Part shown: one piece after another, positions 16,593 through 25,519 of the stretch | Layout of the letters: each line of letters starts with the position of its first letter | Numbering within the stretch: position 1 is the first letter of the stretch | Source: Nocardia cyriacigeorgica | GTDB taxonomy: Bacteria; Actinomycetota; Actinomycetes; Mycobacteriales; Mycobacteriaceae | Assembly (NCBI RefSeq): GCF_010868145.1 | Contig: NZ_JAAGUY010000012.1 | Span: 1-64,000 of the forward strand | Reading direction: 5' to 3' | Length of the DNA: 64,000 nucleotides | The notes under the pieces: generated by a model | What the model saw: only the letters and a program-made list of their open reading frames with translations | The model's database searches: none | What the model was told of the DNA's origin: nothing | Position numbers and translations under genes: made by a program

Positions 16593-17123
16593 ATGGCACG
16601 TATCACCGGATCCTGGCTTTCCGGACCGACGGCGGATCCGGATGAACCGGCAACTCCCGAGTTCCGCGGCGAACACATCGGGCTGCCGCGTTCGGGTGCT
16701 GGCTCGCTGGTCGGCATGGGCCGCCGCATCGCCGCCCTGATGGTGGACTGGGTGATCGCGATGGGCATCGCGGCCCTGATCGTGCGGCCGAACCCGCAGC
16801 AGATCATCGCCGATCTGGATCTTCCGGCAGGCAAACAGCCGCCGACCAACTTCGAGGCCGTGGTGAGCGCGTTGAGCACGCCGACGTGGATGGTCTGGGT
16901 GGTCGTCGGCATTCTGGCGGTGACGCTGTTCGGGTTCACGCCGGGTCAGTATTTCCTGCGGTTGCGGGTCATCCGCGTCGACGAGCCGGTCCGGGTGGGA
17001 TTCGTGCGCGCGCTCGGCCGCCAGCTGCTGCTCATCTTCGTGGTGCCCGCGCTGTTCACCGACGCCGACGGTCGCGGTATGCACGACCGGGCGACCGGAA
17101 CCGCGGTGGTTCGCTCGCGCTGA
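16593..17123 (+). CDS. RDD-family membrane protein
   Basis: The product (176 aa) has an RDD domain: a first segment with GRRIAALMVDWVIAMGIAALIV (about 44-65), a second at WMVWVVVGILAVTLFGF and a third near LGRQLLLIFVVPALF, plus the basic and acidic residues that name the family. M. tuberculosis has the same neighbour next to glnA1 (Rv2219A). The function is unknown. A TATTCT element ends 7 bases before the ATG, so the mRNA is probably leaderless. Confidence 0.88.
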   Translation: MARITGSWLSGPTADPDEPATPEFRGEHIGLPRSGAGSLVGMGRRIAALMVDWVIAMGIAALIVRPNPQQIIADLDLPAGKQPPTNFEAVVSALSTPTWMVWVVVGILAVTLFGFTPGQYFLRLRVIRVDEPVRVGFVRALGRQLLLIFVVPALFTDADGRGMHDRATGTAVVRSR

Positions 17124-17175
17124 TTCTCCCCACTCCCGGGCAGGCAGATCTGCCGGCGCGCAATATGCTGCCGCC

Positions 17176-17556
17176 GTGTCACTGAATCCGGCCATGCTCG
17201 CCGTCCGGCTCATCCTCGAGCTCGCCGCCCTCACCGCTTTCGGAGTGCTCGGCTGGCGGGCGTTCGATTCGCCATGGAAATACGCGCTGGTCGTGATCTT
17301 GCCGATCGCCGGGGCCACGCTATGGGGCACCTTCGCGGTGCCGGACGATCCGAGCCGCAGCGGAAACGCCCCGATCCCGGTCGACGGCCGAGTGCGGCTG
17401 CTGGTGGAGATGGTGGTGCTGTTCGGCGGGGCCCTAGCGCTCTGGGCCGCCGACCTCCCTCGGTGGGCACTGGCGTTCGCCGCGATCCTGGTCGCCTATC
17501 ACGCCGTCGCCTACGACCGGATCCACTGGCTGATCAGTTCCGGAGGTACTCGGTAA
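17176..17556 (+). CDS. YrdB-family (DUF2568) membrane protein
   Basis: The product (126 aa) has about four hydrophobic segments with the YrdB pattern (ELAALTAFGVLGWRAF near the start, GATLWGTFAVPDDPSR in the middle). The function is not known. The GTG at 17176 follows a TATGCT element by six bases, which points to a leaderless transcript separate from the RDD gene 52 bases upstream. It converges on the DUF4191 gene across a strong terminator. Confidence 0.8.
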   Translation: MSLNPAMLAVRLILELAALTAFGVLGWRAFDSPWKYALVVILPIAGATLWGTFAVPDDPSRSGNAPIPVDGRVRLLVEMVVLFGGALALWAADLPRWALAFAAILVAYHAVAYDRIHWLISSGGTR

Positions 17557-17596
17557 GTCCAACGGACCGATTGCCCGTTCCGATCCCCGCATGACA

Positions 17597-17628
17597 ACGG
17601 GCCGGCGTCCCAGAGGACGCCGGCCCGT
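17597..17628. terminator. Bidirectional terminator
   Basis: ACGGGCCGGCGTCC (17597-17610) is a perfect complement of 17615-17628 with a CAGA loop. It separates the YrdB-type gene from the convergent DUF4191 gene. Confidence 0.8.
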
Positions 17629-17648
17629 GCCAGACGATGCGGCTGAAC

Positions 17649-18383
17649 TCAGCGGCGGCGAATGGTGCGCTGCACGCCGCGCATCTTGGCGCCTGCGGGC
17701 ATCGGGCCCTTCGGCAGTGCCGGGCCGGTGCGCGAGCTGAGCGCGGCGAGACGACCTTCGATGAGGTCGATGCGCTTGGTGTCGATATTGCGGGGCAGCT
17801 TGGTGAGGTAGCGCTGCAGTTCCTTGAGCGGAACCTGGCCTTCCTCGTTGCCGATGATGACGTCGTAGATAGGGGTATCGCCGACGAGCCGGGCGGTGCG
17901 CTTCTTCTCCTGCGCCAGCAGCGCCTTCAACCGCTGCGGAGAACCCTCGGCGACGAAGATGACGCCGGGCAGGCCGACGACGCGGTGCACGGCATCGAGC
18001 TGTGTGGTGGCGGCGACACCGTTGCTGACCCGCCATTTACCCTGCAGGTTGTCCAGCACCCAGGCCGCGGCGCCGGCCTGGCCTTCGGCCTTGCTGTACA
18101 CCGAGCGCTGCACGCGGCGACCGAAGATGATGAACGCGACCAGCACACCCAGCAGAATGCCGAGCGGCAGCAGGAACCACTGCAGGCCGAAGATCAGCCC
18201 GATCAGGAAGAACACGACGGTGATGCCGACCACCGCGCCGATCATCAGCGGCAACAGCAGCTTGTCTTCCTTGCGCTGCATCTGGAACGCCTGCCACAGC
18301 TGCTGGCGACGCTCCTTCGACTGCTGTTTGCGGGCCGCTTTCGCCGCGGCCTTCGCTTCCTTGGTGGGCTTACCTGCTGGCAT
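17649..18383 (-). CDS. DUF4191 membrane protein (Rv2219-like)
   Basis: The product (244 aa) starts with a very basic Lys/Ala helix (residues 1-40), followed by two adjacent membrane segments (LLLPLMIGAVVGITVVFFLIG and GLQWFLLPLGILLGVLVAFI) and a soluble domain of about 150 residues. This is the layout of M. tuberculosis Rv2219, which is also encoded beside glnA1 and a RDD gene. The function is unknown; the fully conserved setting suggests an envelope housekeeping role. A TATCCT element ends 7 bases before the ATG, indicating leaderless transcription. Confidence 0.85.
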   Translation of the reverse strand: MPAGKPTKEAKAAAKAARKQQSKERRQQLWQAFQMQRKEDKLLLPLMIGAVVGITVVFFLIGLIFGLQWFLLPLGILLGVLVAFIIFGRRVQRSVYSKAEGQAGAAAWVLDNLQGKWRVSNGVAATTQLDAVHRVVGLPGVIFVAEGSPQRLKALLAQEKKRTARLVGDTPIYDVIIGNEEGQVPLKELQRYLTKLPRNIDTKRIDLIEGRLAALSSRTGPALPKGPMPAGAKMRGVQRTIRRR

Positions 18384-18658
18384 GCCTCTCAGGATAGTGC
18401 CCGCGGGTAACCGTTCCCGCCACGGGACGACCAGGGCTCGGGGCAGCTGTCACGGTCGCCACCGAGCGCACACCCTTGGCTCGCTCGCGCGGTCCGGTTG
18501 GCAAAGCGAACGGAGTCGGAGGCGCGGAGTCGCAGACGCACCCCCGGTTCCATGGGCTGGACGTTTGTCCGGCAACCCGATAATTCTTAGGTGCGCTGCC
18601 GACGTAGTCCGTCGCCGGCCCGCGCGTGCGCTGGAACGGATGCGGAGGTAATCGAGCG

Positions 18659-20326
18659 GTGCGTGGTCGACCTGTTGTGATGCGTGCACTCTTGCTCGTG
18701 GTCGGCGTGCTGGTCGTGGTGACCGCCGGTGTCCCGCTCACCGCGAACGCCGGGCCGCAGGTGCCGCACCAATGGCGTGAGGCATACATCGACGCACCCG
18801 ACGGCACCCGGCTGCATGCCGACATCTTGCGCCCGGCAGGTCTGGCCGACGACGTCCGCACTCCGGTGATCCTCACGGTCAGCCCATATCGCGCGCATTC
18901 GGCATATCTGAGCGAACCGCGCATCGAGGGCGGGCCGTCGGTGGAGAACCTGACGGTGGAGCTGTTCCTGAACGCCGGATACACCTACGTGATCGTGGAT
19001 CTGCGGGGATTCGGCGGCTCGTCGGGCTGCCCGGATTTCGGCGGGCCGGGTGAGCGCGCGGATGTGTCGGCCGCGGTGGAATGGGCGGCGAGCCAACCGT
19101 GGTCGACCGGCAAAGTCGGCATGTGGGGGACTTCGTACGAGGCATGGACCGGGCTGATGGGGCTGGCGACCAAGCCGAAAGGGCTGGCCGCGGTGGCCGC
19201 GTTCGAGCCGGTGGTCGACCCGTACACCTACCTCTACATGCAGGGGGTGTCGTGGAAGTTCTCCGGTAAGCCGGTCACCGAGGACGGTGTGCGCCCGTCC
19301 GACCTCGCGGGTTTCGAACATGTGTTGATCGCATCCACCCCTCCGCACCCGGCCGACTCCCCCGAGTACCAGGCCAACGCCCTGCAACTGCCTATGCAGT
19401 GTTATGCCCGCTACCTCGAACAGATCACCGACCACAACGGCGACACCGCGTTCTGGCGTGACCGCGACCTGGTCGCGAAGCTGGCGGGCAACACAACGCC
19501 GCTGTTCCTCGGACAGGGCTTCCTCGACTACAACACTCGCGCCTACCGCTCGCTCGAACTCTGGAACAACCTCGGCCCGGGTGACCACAAGGCCTGGTTC
19601 GGGCAGTGGGGTCACCAGACCTGCCACGAGAAGTGCGCGACCCCGCATTTCGACAGCGAACTGCTGGCATTCTTCGATAAGCATGTGGCCGGGCGCGATG
19701 TGCGGATACCGGGACCGCGGATCACCGTCGGACAGTTCGACGGGCGGTGGCGCGGTGAAACGCAATGGCCTGCCGCCGACACCGTGCGGGTGCCGGTCGA
19801 GCTGCGCACCGGTCGCTACACCGATCGTGGGCTGTTGCCAGGGCCGGATCGGGAAATCTGGTCGGTGACCGAACCGTTCGCGCGCGAGGTGCATCTGTCG
19901 GGAATTCCGTCGGCGACGCTGTCGCTGACCGGTCCGCCGACGGCGACAGTGGCCGTGGAGCTGTTCGACATCGGTCCGGACAACCGCGCCGTCGTCATCA
20001 CGCGCGGTATCGCGCCGGTGAGCGAGACCGCGCAGATCCGGATGCTGGCCCAGGACTGGCCGATCACGGCCGGTCACCGGCTCGGCGTACGTATCACCGA
20101 CGTCGTGGACGATGTGTGGTCGCATTCCCCCGCGTTCGCGGACGTCACCGTCACCGCCGCCCGCCTCGAGGTCCCGATCCTCACCGAACCCCGCACCGCC
20201 GACCTCCCCGGAGGCATCGGCGAGGCCATCCCGAAGTGGCACCGCAAGAAGACCCGCACCCTCGACGCCGGGGTGGTGAACAATGCAGTGGTGCCCATGA
20301 ACCTGCCCACTGCCACCACCCGATGA
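18659..20326 (+). CDS. CocE/NonD-type exported hydrolase (X-Pro peptidase fold)
   Basis: The product (555 aa) begins with a signal peptide (RALLLVVGVLVVVTAGVPL, cleavage near ANA) and continues into an alpha/beta hydrolase of the CocE/S15 group. Nucleophile elbow GTSYEAW, an Asp near GQGFLDYN and a His at WGHQ complete the likely triad. A C-terminal jelly-roll domain (about residues 370-540) is present. GGAGG nine bases before the GTG at 18659 decides the start. It acts outside the cytoplasm on an ester or peptide not predictable here. It overlaps the next gene by ATGA and leads a three-hydrolase operon. Confidence 0.87.
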   Translation: MRGRPVVMRALLLVVGVLVVVTAGVPLTANAGPQVPHQWREAYIDAPDGTRLHADILRPAGLADDVRTPVILTVSPYRAHSAYLSEPRIEGGPSVENLTVELFLNAGYTYVIVDLRGFGGSSGCPDFGGPGERADVSAAVEWAASQPWSTGKVGMWGTSYEAWTGLMGLATKPKGLAAVAAFEPVVDPYTYLYMQGVSWKFSGKPVTEDGVRPSDLAGFEHVLIASTPPHPADSPEYQANALQLPMQCYARYLEQITDHNGDTAFWRDRDLVAKLAGNTTPLFLGQGFLDYNTRAYRSLELWNNLGPGDHKAWFGQWGHQTCHEKCATPHFDSELLAFFDKHVAGRDVRIPGPRITVGQFDGRWRGETQWPAADTVRVPVELRTGRYTDRGLLPGPDREIWSVTEPFAREVHLSGIPSATLSLTGPPTATVAVELFDIGPDNRAVVITRGIAPVSETAQIRMLAQDWPITAGHRLGVRITDVVDDVWSHSPAFADVTVTAARLEVPILTEPRTADLPGGIGEAIPKWHRKKTRTLDAGVVNNAVVPMNLPTATTR

Positions 20327-21861
20327 CCGAAGGTGCCCGCAACGGACCCGACGCCGGTCCCCCGATCGGTTCGCCCATCGACCCGCCGCATGCCGCTGAA
20401 CAGCGCGAATCCGGTGAAGCGCCGGACGACACGGCAGCTGACAGTGCTGCGGCTGCGAAGCCCGCGGGGCACGTAGAGCCGGCGGGCGATCGACTCGGTG
20501 GGGTCGACGACGCGACCGCGGAGCGCCTCGCGGCGGCATTGCGGTGTGCCACCGTGTCACGGGAGGACCCCGCCGACACCGACGACGCGGCGTTCACACT
20601 GCTGGCCGTACACCTCGAGCGGTCGTTCCCCCGTGTGCACGCCGAGCTCGAGCTCGAGATCTTCGGGCACAGCAGGCTCTACACCTGGCGCGGTGCCGAT
20701 CCGTCGCGGACGGCGGCGATTCTGTTGGCGCATCAGGATGTGGTTCCGGCCGATGATCAGCCGCATTGGACGCATCCGCCGTTCGCGGGGGTGGTCGACG
20801 AGGAGTTCATCTGGGGGCGCGGGGCGATCGACGACAAGAGCCGGGTGATGGCCATCCTGGAGGCGGTCGAAGCCGCGCTGAACGCGGGCGTGCGGCCTGC
20901 GCAGACGGTGTATCTGGCATTCGGGCACGATGAAGAGGTCTTCGGCGACGATGGCGCGGTGCGCATGGCGCAGATGCTGCGCGACCGTGGTGTGCGCGCC
21001 GAACTGTTGCTCGACGAGGGCGGCGTGATCACCGAGGGTGTCGCCGATGGTGTCGACCGGCCGGTGGCCTCGATCATGCTGGGCGAGAAGGGGTATGCGA
21101 CCGTTCGGTTGTCGGTGTCGGATGTCGGCGGGCATTCGTCGATGCCCGGTCGGCAGACGGCGGTCGGCCGGATCGCGCGGGCGGTCGGGCGGCTCCAGGA
21201 TCGGCCGATGCCGCTGCGGTTGACGCCGGTGATCGTCGATATGCTCGGCCGGCTGCGTCAGGCCATGCCCGCGACCAGGCGCACACTGCTCGGGCTGACC
21301 GGGGTCGCGGGGCCGGTGATCACGCGGGTGCTGGCGGCAAGGCCGCAGACCGAGGCGATGGTGCGGACCACGACCGCACCGACCGTCATCCGCGGCGGGG
21401 TGAAGGCGAATGTGCTGCCGCAGCACGCCGAGGCCCTGGTCAACTTCCGGATCTTGCCCGGTGATTCCGTGGAGGTCGTGCTGGAACACTGCCGTCGCGC
21501 CGTGCGCGACGACGGCGTGCAGATCGAGCTGGTGGGCATGTCATCGGAACCGTCACAGGTGGCCGCGCCCGGCCCGGCCTTCGACCGGATCGCCCGCCTG
21601 GCCACCGATGTGGTTCCCGGCATCGTCGTGACGACCGGCATCGTCCCCGGCGCCACCGACTCCCGCCACTACGACGATCTGGCGGGTACGCGATGCAACT
21701 TCGCCCCGGTCGTCTTCGACCAGACCGACCTCGAGCGCATCCACGGAACCGATGAACGGATTTCCCGCGTCAACTACGCTCGCCTCATCGAATTCAACCG
21801 GCGACTGATCGACCAGCTCGTTCACCCGCAGCCAAGCCCCACCCGAGGAATCGCACAATGA
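20323..21861 (+). CDS. M20-family metallopeptidase
   Basis: The product (512 aa) has about 60 disordered N-terminal residues and then an M20 dinuclear-zinc hydrolase. Ligands are visible as His in LLAHQDVVPAD, the bridging Asp in RGAIDDKS, and the catalytic Glu pair in GHDEEVFGDDG. The dimerisation domain begins near GEKGYATVRLSVSD. Relatives are carboxypeptidases and aminoacylases. It overlaps both neighbours by 4 bases (ATGA), so expression is coupled to the CocE-like and lipase genes. The lack of a signal peptide suggests it works in the cytoplasm. Confidence 0.9.
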   Translation: MTEGARNGPDAGPPIGSPIDPPHAAEQRESGEAPDDTAADSAAAAKPAGHVEPAGDRLGGVDDATAERLAAALRCATVSREDPADTDDAAFTLLAVHLERSFPRVHAELELEIFGHSRLYTWRGADPSRTAAILLAHQDVVPADDQPHWTHPPFAGVVDEEFIWGRGAIDDKSRVMAILEAVEAALNAGVRPAQTVYLAFGHDEEVFGDDGAVRMAQMLRDRGVRAELLLDEGGVITEGVADGVDRPVASIMLGEKGYATVRLSVSDVGGHSSMPGRQTAVGRIARAVGRLQDRPMPLRLTPVIVDMLGRLRQAMPATRRTLLGLTGVAGPVITRVLAARPQTEAMVRTTTAPTVIRGGVKANVLPQHAEALVNFRILPGDSVEVVLEHCRRAVRDDGVQIELVGMSSEPSQVAAPGPAFDRIARLATDVVPGIVVTTGIVPGATDSRHYDDLAGTRCNFAPVVFDQTDLERIHGTDERISRVNYARLIEFNRRLIDQLVHPQPSPTRGIAQ

Positions 21862-23765
21862 CCGAAGCCGCCGAGCCGGACAAGCACTCCGCCTCCAGCA
21901 CAACAGATTCCGACGCGCCGTCCGCCTCGGGCAGTGCGCCCGCAGCGACCCCCGAGACCAACACCGAGCCCACCGCCGCACCGAGTGCGGCAGCAAACTC
22001 GGTCGACGGCGCTTCCGCCACGAAGTCGAAGTCGTCCACCAGGACCGCTGCCAAGAAGACGGCGGCCGCGAAAGCACCGAGTACCGGCAACGGCGCACGG
22101 TCGACGTCCGCCGCCGCCAAGAAATCGGCCGCCGCAAAGAAATCGACGGCGAAAGCACCGGCGAAACGCACCGTCGCACCGGGCTCTGACGCGACGGTGG
22201 ACAACTCCGCTGCGGACACGACCGCCGACGAGAAGGCCGCCAACCCGGCCACAGGCGATGACGTAGGCGCCCCTGCCAAGAAGCCAGCGAAGCGAGCAGA
22301 ACGCCCCGCGAAAAGCACCGCCTCCACCGCTGCCGCACAGAAGCCGGCGGCGGCCAAAGCCGCAACCACCGCAGCAAGCGATGACGGGACATCGACGGAT
22401 CCAGCCGTCGACGTGGTAGCCGACAGCGCCACCGACAGCCCTGCGGACGCCGCTCCCAAGAAGGCGGCCAAGGCCACTCGCGCCACCAATAGCGCTCCGG
22501 CTAAGAAGAAGCCGGCGGCAAAGGTAGCGGCCAAAACAACCGCCGCAAAGAAATCAACTGCGAAGGCGCCGACCGAAGCCACGGCCACCGCTGGGGCCGA
22601 TTCCGAGTCGGACACCGTTGCCGAGGCAGCGAGCGGTACGGACTCCACCGCCGGATCAACGAGCTCGGGCAGCACTGCGGCGCACAGTTCCACCACCGAA
22701 CCGGAAACCACCGGCTCCGCAACCGCAGCTACGGCACCGCAGACGGATTCGACCAGCGCAGAATCGGCCATCACCGCAGACGAATTCGGTCCAGACGCTA
22801 CGAGCGGAACCGGCTCCGCCGCTGCGCAGCGCTCGGACGATGACTCACAGGCGGCGGCTGCCGACGGTGACGCGGCCGAGGACCAGCCCGGCGCCGAGGC
22901 AGACGCGGCATCGTCTACCGGTGACGCTGCTCATCCCAACACCGGTTCCTTCATCGGGCACGGCGCCCGCATCGACTGGCGCACGTGGCTTCCCGACAGC
23001 GATGTGCGTGGTGTGATCGTGCTGGTACACGGTGTTGCCGAGCATGCCGGGCGCTATGAGCATGTCGGGCGGCGGCTGGCGGGTGCCGGGTTCGCGGTGT
23101 ACGCGCTGGATCATCCGGGGCATGGGACGTCCGGTGGTAGTCGCGCGAATATCGGGTCGATGGATGCGGCGGCCGATAATGTCGCGACATTGCTCGCATT
23201 GGCGCGGCGGGACTTCCCAGACGTGCCCGCGTTTGTGCTCGGGCATTCGATGGGCAGCTTGATCGTGCTGTTCCTGGCCACACGGGCGCCGATCGAGGTG
23301 GACGGGGTCGTGGTGTCGGCGCCGCCGCTGGATATTCCGGCGGGCAATCCGATCCAGCGGCTGCTGGCGCCGGTGCTCACCCGATTGACGCCGAATCTCG
23401 GTGTACTGATGCTGGATTCCTCCGATATCAGCCGGGACCCCGAGGTCGTCGCCGCCTACGACAGCGATCCGCTCGTGTTCCGCGGCAAGCTCCCGGCCCG
23501 CACCGCCACCGAGATCCTGAACGCGTCGGTCGCGGTCAAGGGTCGCCTGCACAAGCTGACGGTGCCGACGCTGGCCATGCACGGCACCGCCGACACCATC
23601 GCCGCACCGTCGAGCACCGACTTGATCGAGAAGGGGGCGGGCACTTCGGATCTCACCGTGCGGCGCTATGACGGGCTGTACCACGAGATCTTCAACGAGC
23701 CCGAGCAGGATCGAGTGCTCACCGATGTGGTGGACTGGCTGGAAGCACACCTGAGCAAGGCGTAG
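21858..23765 (+). CDS. Monoacylglycerol-lipase-like hydrolase with long Lys/Ala-rich N-terminal extension
   Basis: The product (635 aa) has two halves. Residues about 1-358 are low complexity (Ala, Lys, Thr, Ser, Pro, Asp) with repeated AKK, AKKS and KAPAK units like the tail of mycobacterial HupB or histone H1, turning acidic after about 290. Residues about 360-635 are an alpha/beta hydrolase of the monoglyceride lipase/lysophospholipase type: LVHGVAEHAGRY oxyanion region, nucleophile GHSMG (about 459-463), Asp in HGTADT and His in YHEIFNE. The hydrolase half resembles Rv0183-type lipases of about 280 residues. The extension could bind nucleic acid, polyphosphate or the wall. It is last in the operon and ends in a strong terminator. 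Confidence 0.88.
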   Translation: MTEAAEPDKHSASSTTDSDAPSASGSAPAATPETNTEPTAAPSAAANSVDGASATKSKSSTRTAAKKTAAAKAPSTGNGARSTSAAAKKSAAAKKSTAKAPAKRTVAPGSDATVDNSAADTTADEKAANPATGDDVGAPAKKPAKRAERPAKSTASTAAAQKPAAAKAATTAASDDGTSTDPAVDVVADSATDSPADAAPKKAAKATRATNSAPAKKKPAAKVAAKTTAAKKSTAKAPTEATATAGADSESDTVAEAASGTDSTAGSTSSGSTAAHSSTTEPETTGSATAATAPQTDSTSAESAITADEFGPDATSGTGSAAAQRSDDDSQAAAADGDAAEDQPGAEADAASSTGDAAHPNTGSFIGHGARIDWRTWLPDSDVRGVIVLVHGVAEHAGRYEHVGRRLAGAGFAVYALDHPGHGTSGGSRANIGSMDAAADNVATLLALARRDFPDVPAFVLGHSMGSLIVLFLATRAPIEVDGVVVSAPPLDIPAGNPIQRLLAPVLTRLTPNLGVLMLDSSDISRDPEVVAAYDSDPLVFRGKLPARTATEILNASVAVKGRLHKLTVPTLAMHGTADTIAAPSSTDLIEKGAGTSDLTVRRYDGLYHEIFNEPEQDRVLTDVVDWLEAHLSKA

Positions 23766-23778
23766 GCAATAGCGCGAA

Positions 23779-23810
23779 GGCGCCGAGGTCGATCAATCGA
23801 CCTCGGCGCC
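23779..23810 (+). terminator. Terminator of the three-hydrolase operon
   Basis: GGCGCCGAGGTCGAT (23779-23793) and its perfect complement (23796-23810) form the stem, followed by TCTGTTATT. It also serves the convergent metallopeptidase gene. Confidence 0.85.
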
Positions 23811-23828
23811 TCTGTTATTCGGACTGCG

Positions 23829-25268
23829 TCAGTTGTACTTGTTCGCGCAGGCAGCCTCACCCTGCAACACGCCGAGACGGAAGGCCTCGAGCCGCAGGTA
23901 GCCGCTCTCCACGGTCTTGCCGTTGACGTCGCTGGCGGCCAGGCCGTCCGACAGCAGGCCGGAGATGGCCTCGTCCAGGTCACCGGCCGACAGCTGGACC
24001 TCGTTGCCCGGCTTGCTCAGTTCGGTGGTCACCGCACCGGACAGGCAGGAGGTCCGCAGACCGGCGGTCTCGGCGCCCTCCAGCGACAGCCCCCGCGCCT
24101 TCTGGACGGCGAGGGTGTAGCGGGAGATGAAGACGACGTAGGCGTTGTAGTCACCGCTGACGATCGCCGACAACGGCTTGTCCTCATCCTCCAGCGGCCC
24201 AGCGCGTTCGGCGAGTCCCGAAATGTCGGCGCCGATGGCATTGCTGTCCGGGCAGTAGGACACCGGCTCGGTGACGGTCACGCCGGAGCAGCTCGACGCC
24301 ACACCCGAATAGTCGTACTGCGGGGCCGACTCGGCGGGCAGCACCTTCGCGGCGGCATTGGCGACACTGACCAGCGATTCCTGATCGACAGGCAGCTGAC
24401 GATCACCGTTGTCGTCCTCGAAGGTGATCGGCAGACCCGCACGGCGCTGTTCGATCTCGTCCTCATTGATGGCCTTGCAGGCTTCCGCACCGGTGGTGTA
24501 GCCCATCTGCACCGCGGTCACCCGCTCGAACGCCGAACCGTGCACGTTGTCCGGGTCGTCCGGATCACGGTCGCGCACCGCGACGGTCGCACCGAGCACG
24601 CCGTTGAGACCGTCGGTGGTGTTCATCGTGAAGTACTTGGAACTGCCCTCGGCGACGTAGCGCAGATACACACCGGCGAGGCAGTCGGCCTGCTGTTCCC
24701 GGACCAGGCCGGGGGTGCGGCGGTCGGAGATCTTGGCCTGGCCCTGGAGGGCGTGGCCGTACTCGTGGGCGAGCACCATCACCACAGACATGTCGCCGAA
24801 CTCCTTGACAAGTTCGGGCAGCAGCACACCGCGGTCCCAGCCGATCGAATGGTCGGTGCTGCAGTAGGCGGCGTTGACCATCTGATAGGTGTCGACCGTG
24901 CAGAAATCGACCGCCTCCGACTTCGGCGCCAGCGCATCCCAGGAGATCAGCTCGTCGACCGGTGTGAAAGTGCCGGGAAAGGTCTTGCTGTACTCGGTCT
25001 TCCAGAATTCCTGGACGTCATAGACCGCGTTGAGGGCGAGCTGGTCCATCGGCCCGCCGTCACCGTTCTCGGCCTGGATCGGCGCGTCCGGAGCGTCATC
25101 ACGTGGTCCGCTCGGCCCGGTGCTCGATGTCGCACCCGCGATCTGCCACGGATTCTCCTGCCCCGGACCCGACTGCGCCGCTTCGGCCGATTCCGAACAG
25201 CCGGTGAGCACCAGCGCGGCAGACGCCACGATGGCGGCGGCAAAGCGCAGCCGCTTGTTCCTTATCAC
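23829..25268 (-). CDS. Neutral zinc metallopeptidase lipoprotein
   Basis: The product (479 aa) starts at a GTG with GGGAGG seven bases upstream. It has a lipoprotein signal (RFAAAIVASAALVLTGC, lipobox LVLTGC), so it is anchored to the outer face of the membrane. The zinc motif HEYGH (about residue 165) lies in MVLAHEYGHALQGQ, and EQQADCLAG downstream may provide the third ligand. This matches the putative neutral zinc metallopeptidase (YpfJ-like) family. It is monocistronic and convergent with the lipase operon. The 251-bp gap behind it (25269-25519) shows no other gene. Confidence 0.88.
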   Translation of the reverse strand: MIRNKRLRFAAAIVASAALVLTGCSESAEAAQSGPGQENPWQIAGATSSTGPSGPRDDAPDAPIQAENGDGGPMDQLALNAVYDVQEFWKTEYSKTFPGTFTPVDELISWDALAPKSEAVDFCTVDTYQMVNAAYCSTDHSIGWDRGVLLPELVKEFGDMSVVMVLAHEYGHALQGQAKISDRRTPGLVREQQADCLAGVYLRYVAEGSSKYFTMNTTDGLNGVLGATVAVRDRDPDDPDNVHGSAFERVTAVQMGYTTGAEACKAINEDEIEQRRAGLPITFEDDNGDRQLPVDQESLVSVANAAAKVLPAESAPQYDYSGVASSCSGVTVTEPVSYCPDSNAIGADISGLAERAGPLEDEDKPLSAIVSGDYNAYVVFISRYTLAVQKARGLSLEGAETAGLRTSCLSGAVTTELSKPGNEVQLSAGDLDEAISGLLSDGLAASDVNGKTVESGYLRLEAFRLGVLQGEAACANKYN

Positions 25269-25519
25269 TTGAATGCCTCCCCAAGGTCGACCGGACCGGA
25301 AAACCTGTCCGGGCCCGGACCTGCGCCGCATGCGCCTACCGCCCGAGCGATCACATGGTAATCGCTCCGAGCCGTGGAAACGCATCGCAGCGGAAGAAAT
25401 TCGTGGCCGGTGGTGGGCGGGTCGGCGCGGTGGGGCTCACACCGCAGCCTTTGCATTCCCGGCCGCCCGGCACGCGGCTGTACACCTCGGGCCTTCTGGA
25501 CTGGTGTGGCGTTGTGCCG

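Noticed and set aside
14632-16740. A 702-codon open frame on the plus strand opposite glnA1.
   Set aside because: It mirrors the third-position GC of glnA1; the protein is low-quality (Val/Arg/Gly-rich) and glnA1 is certain.
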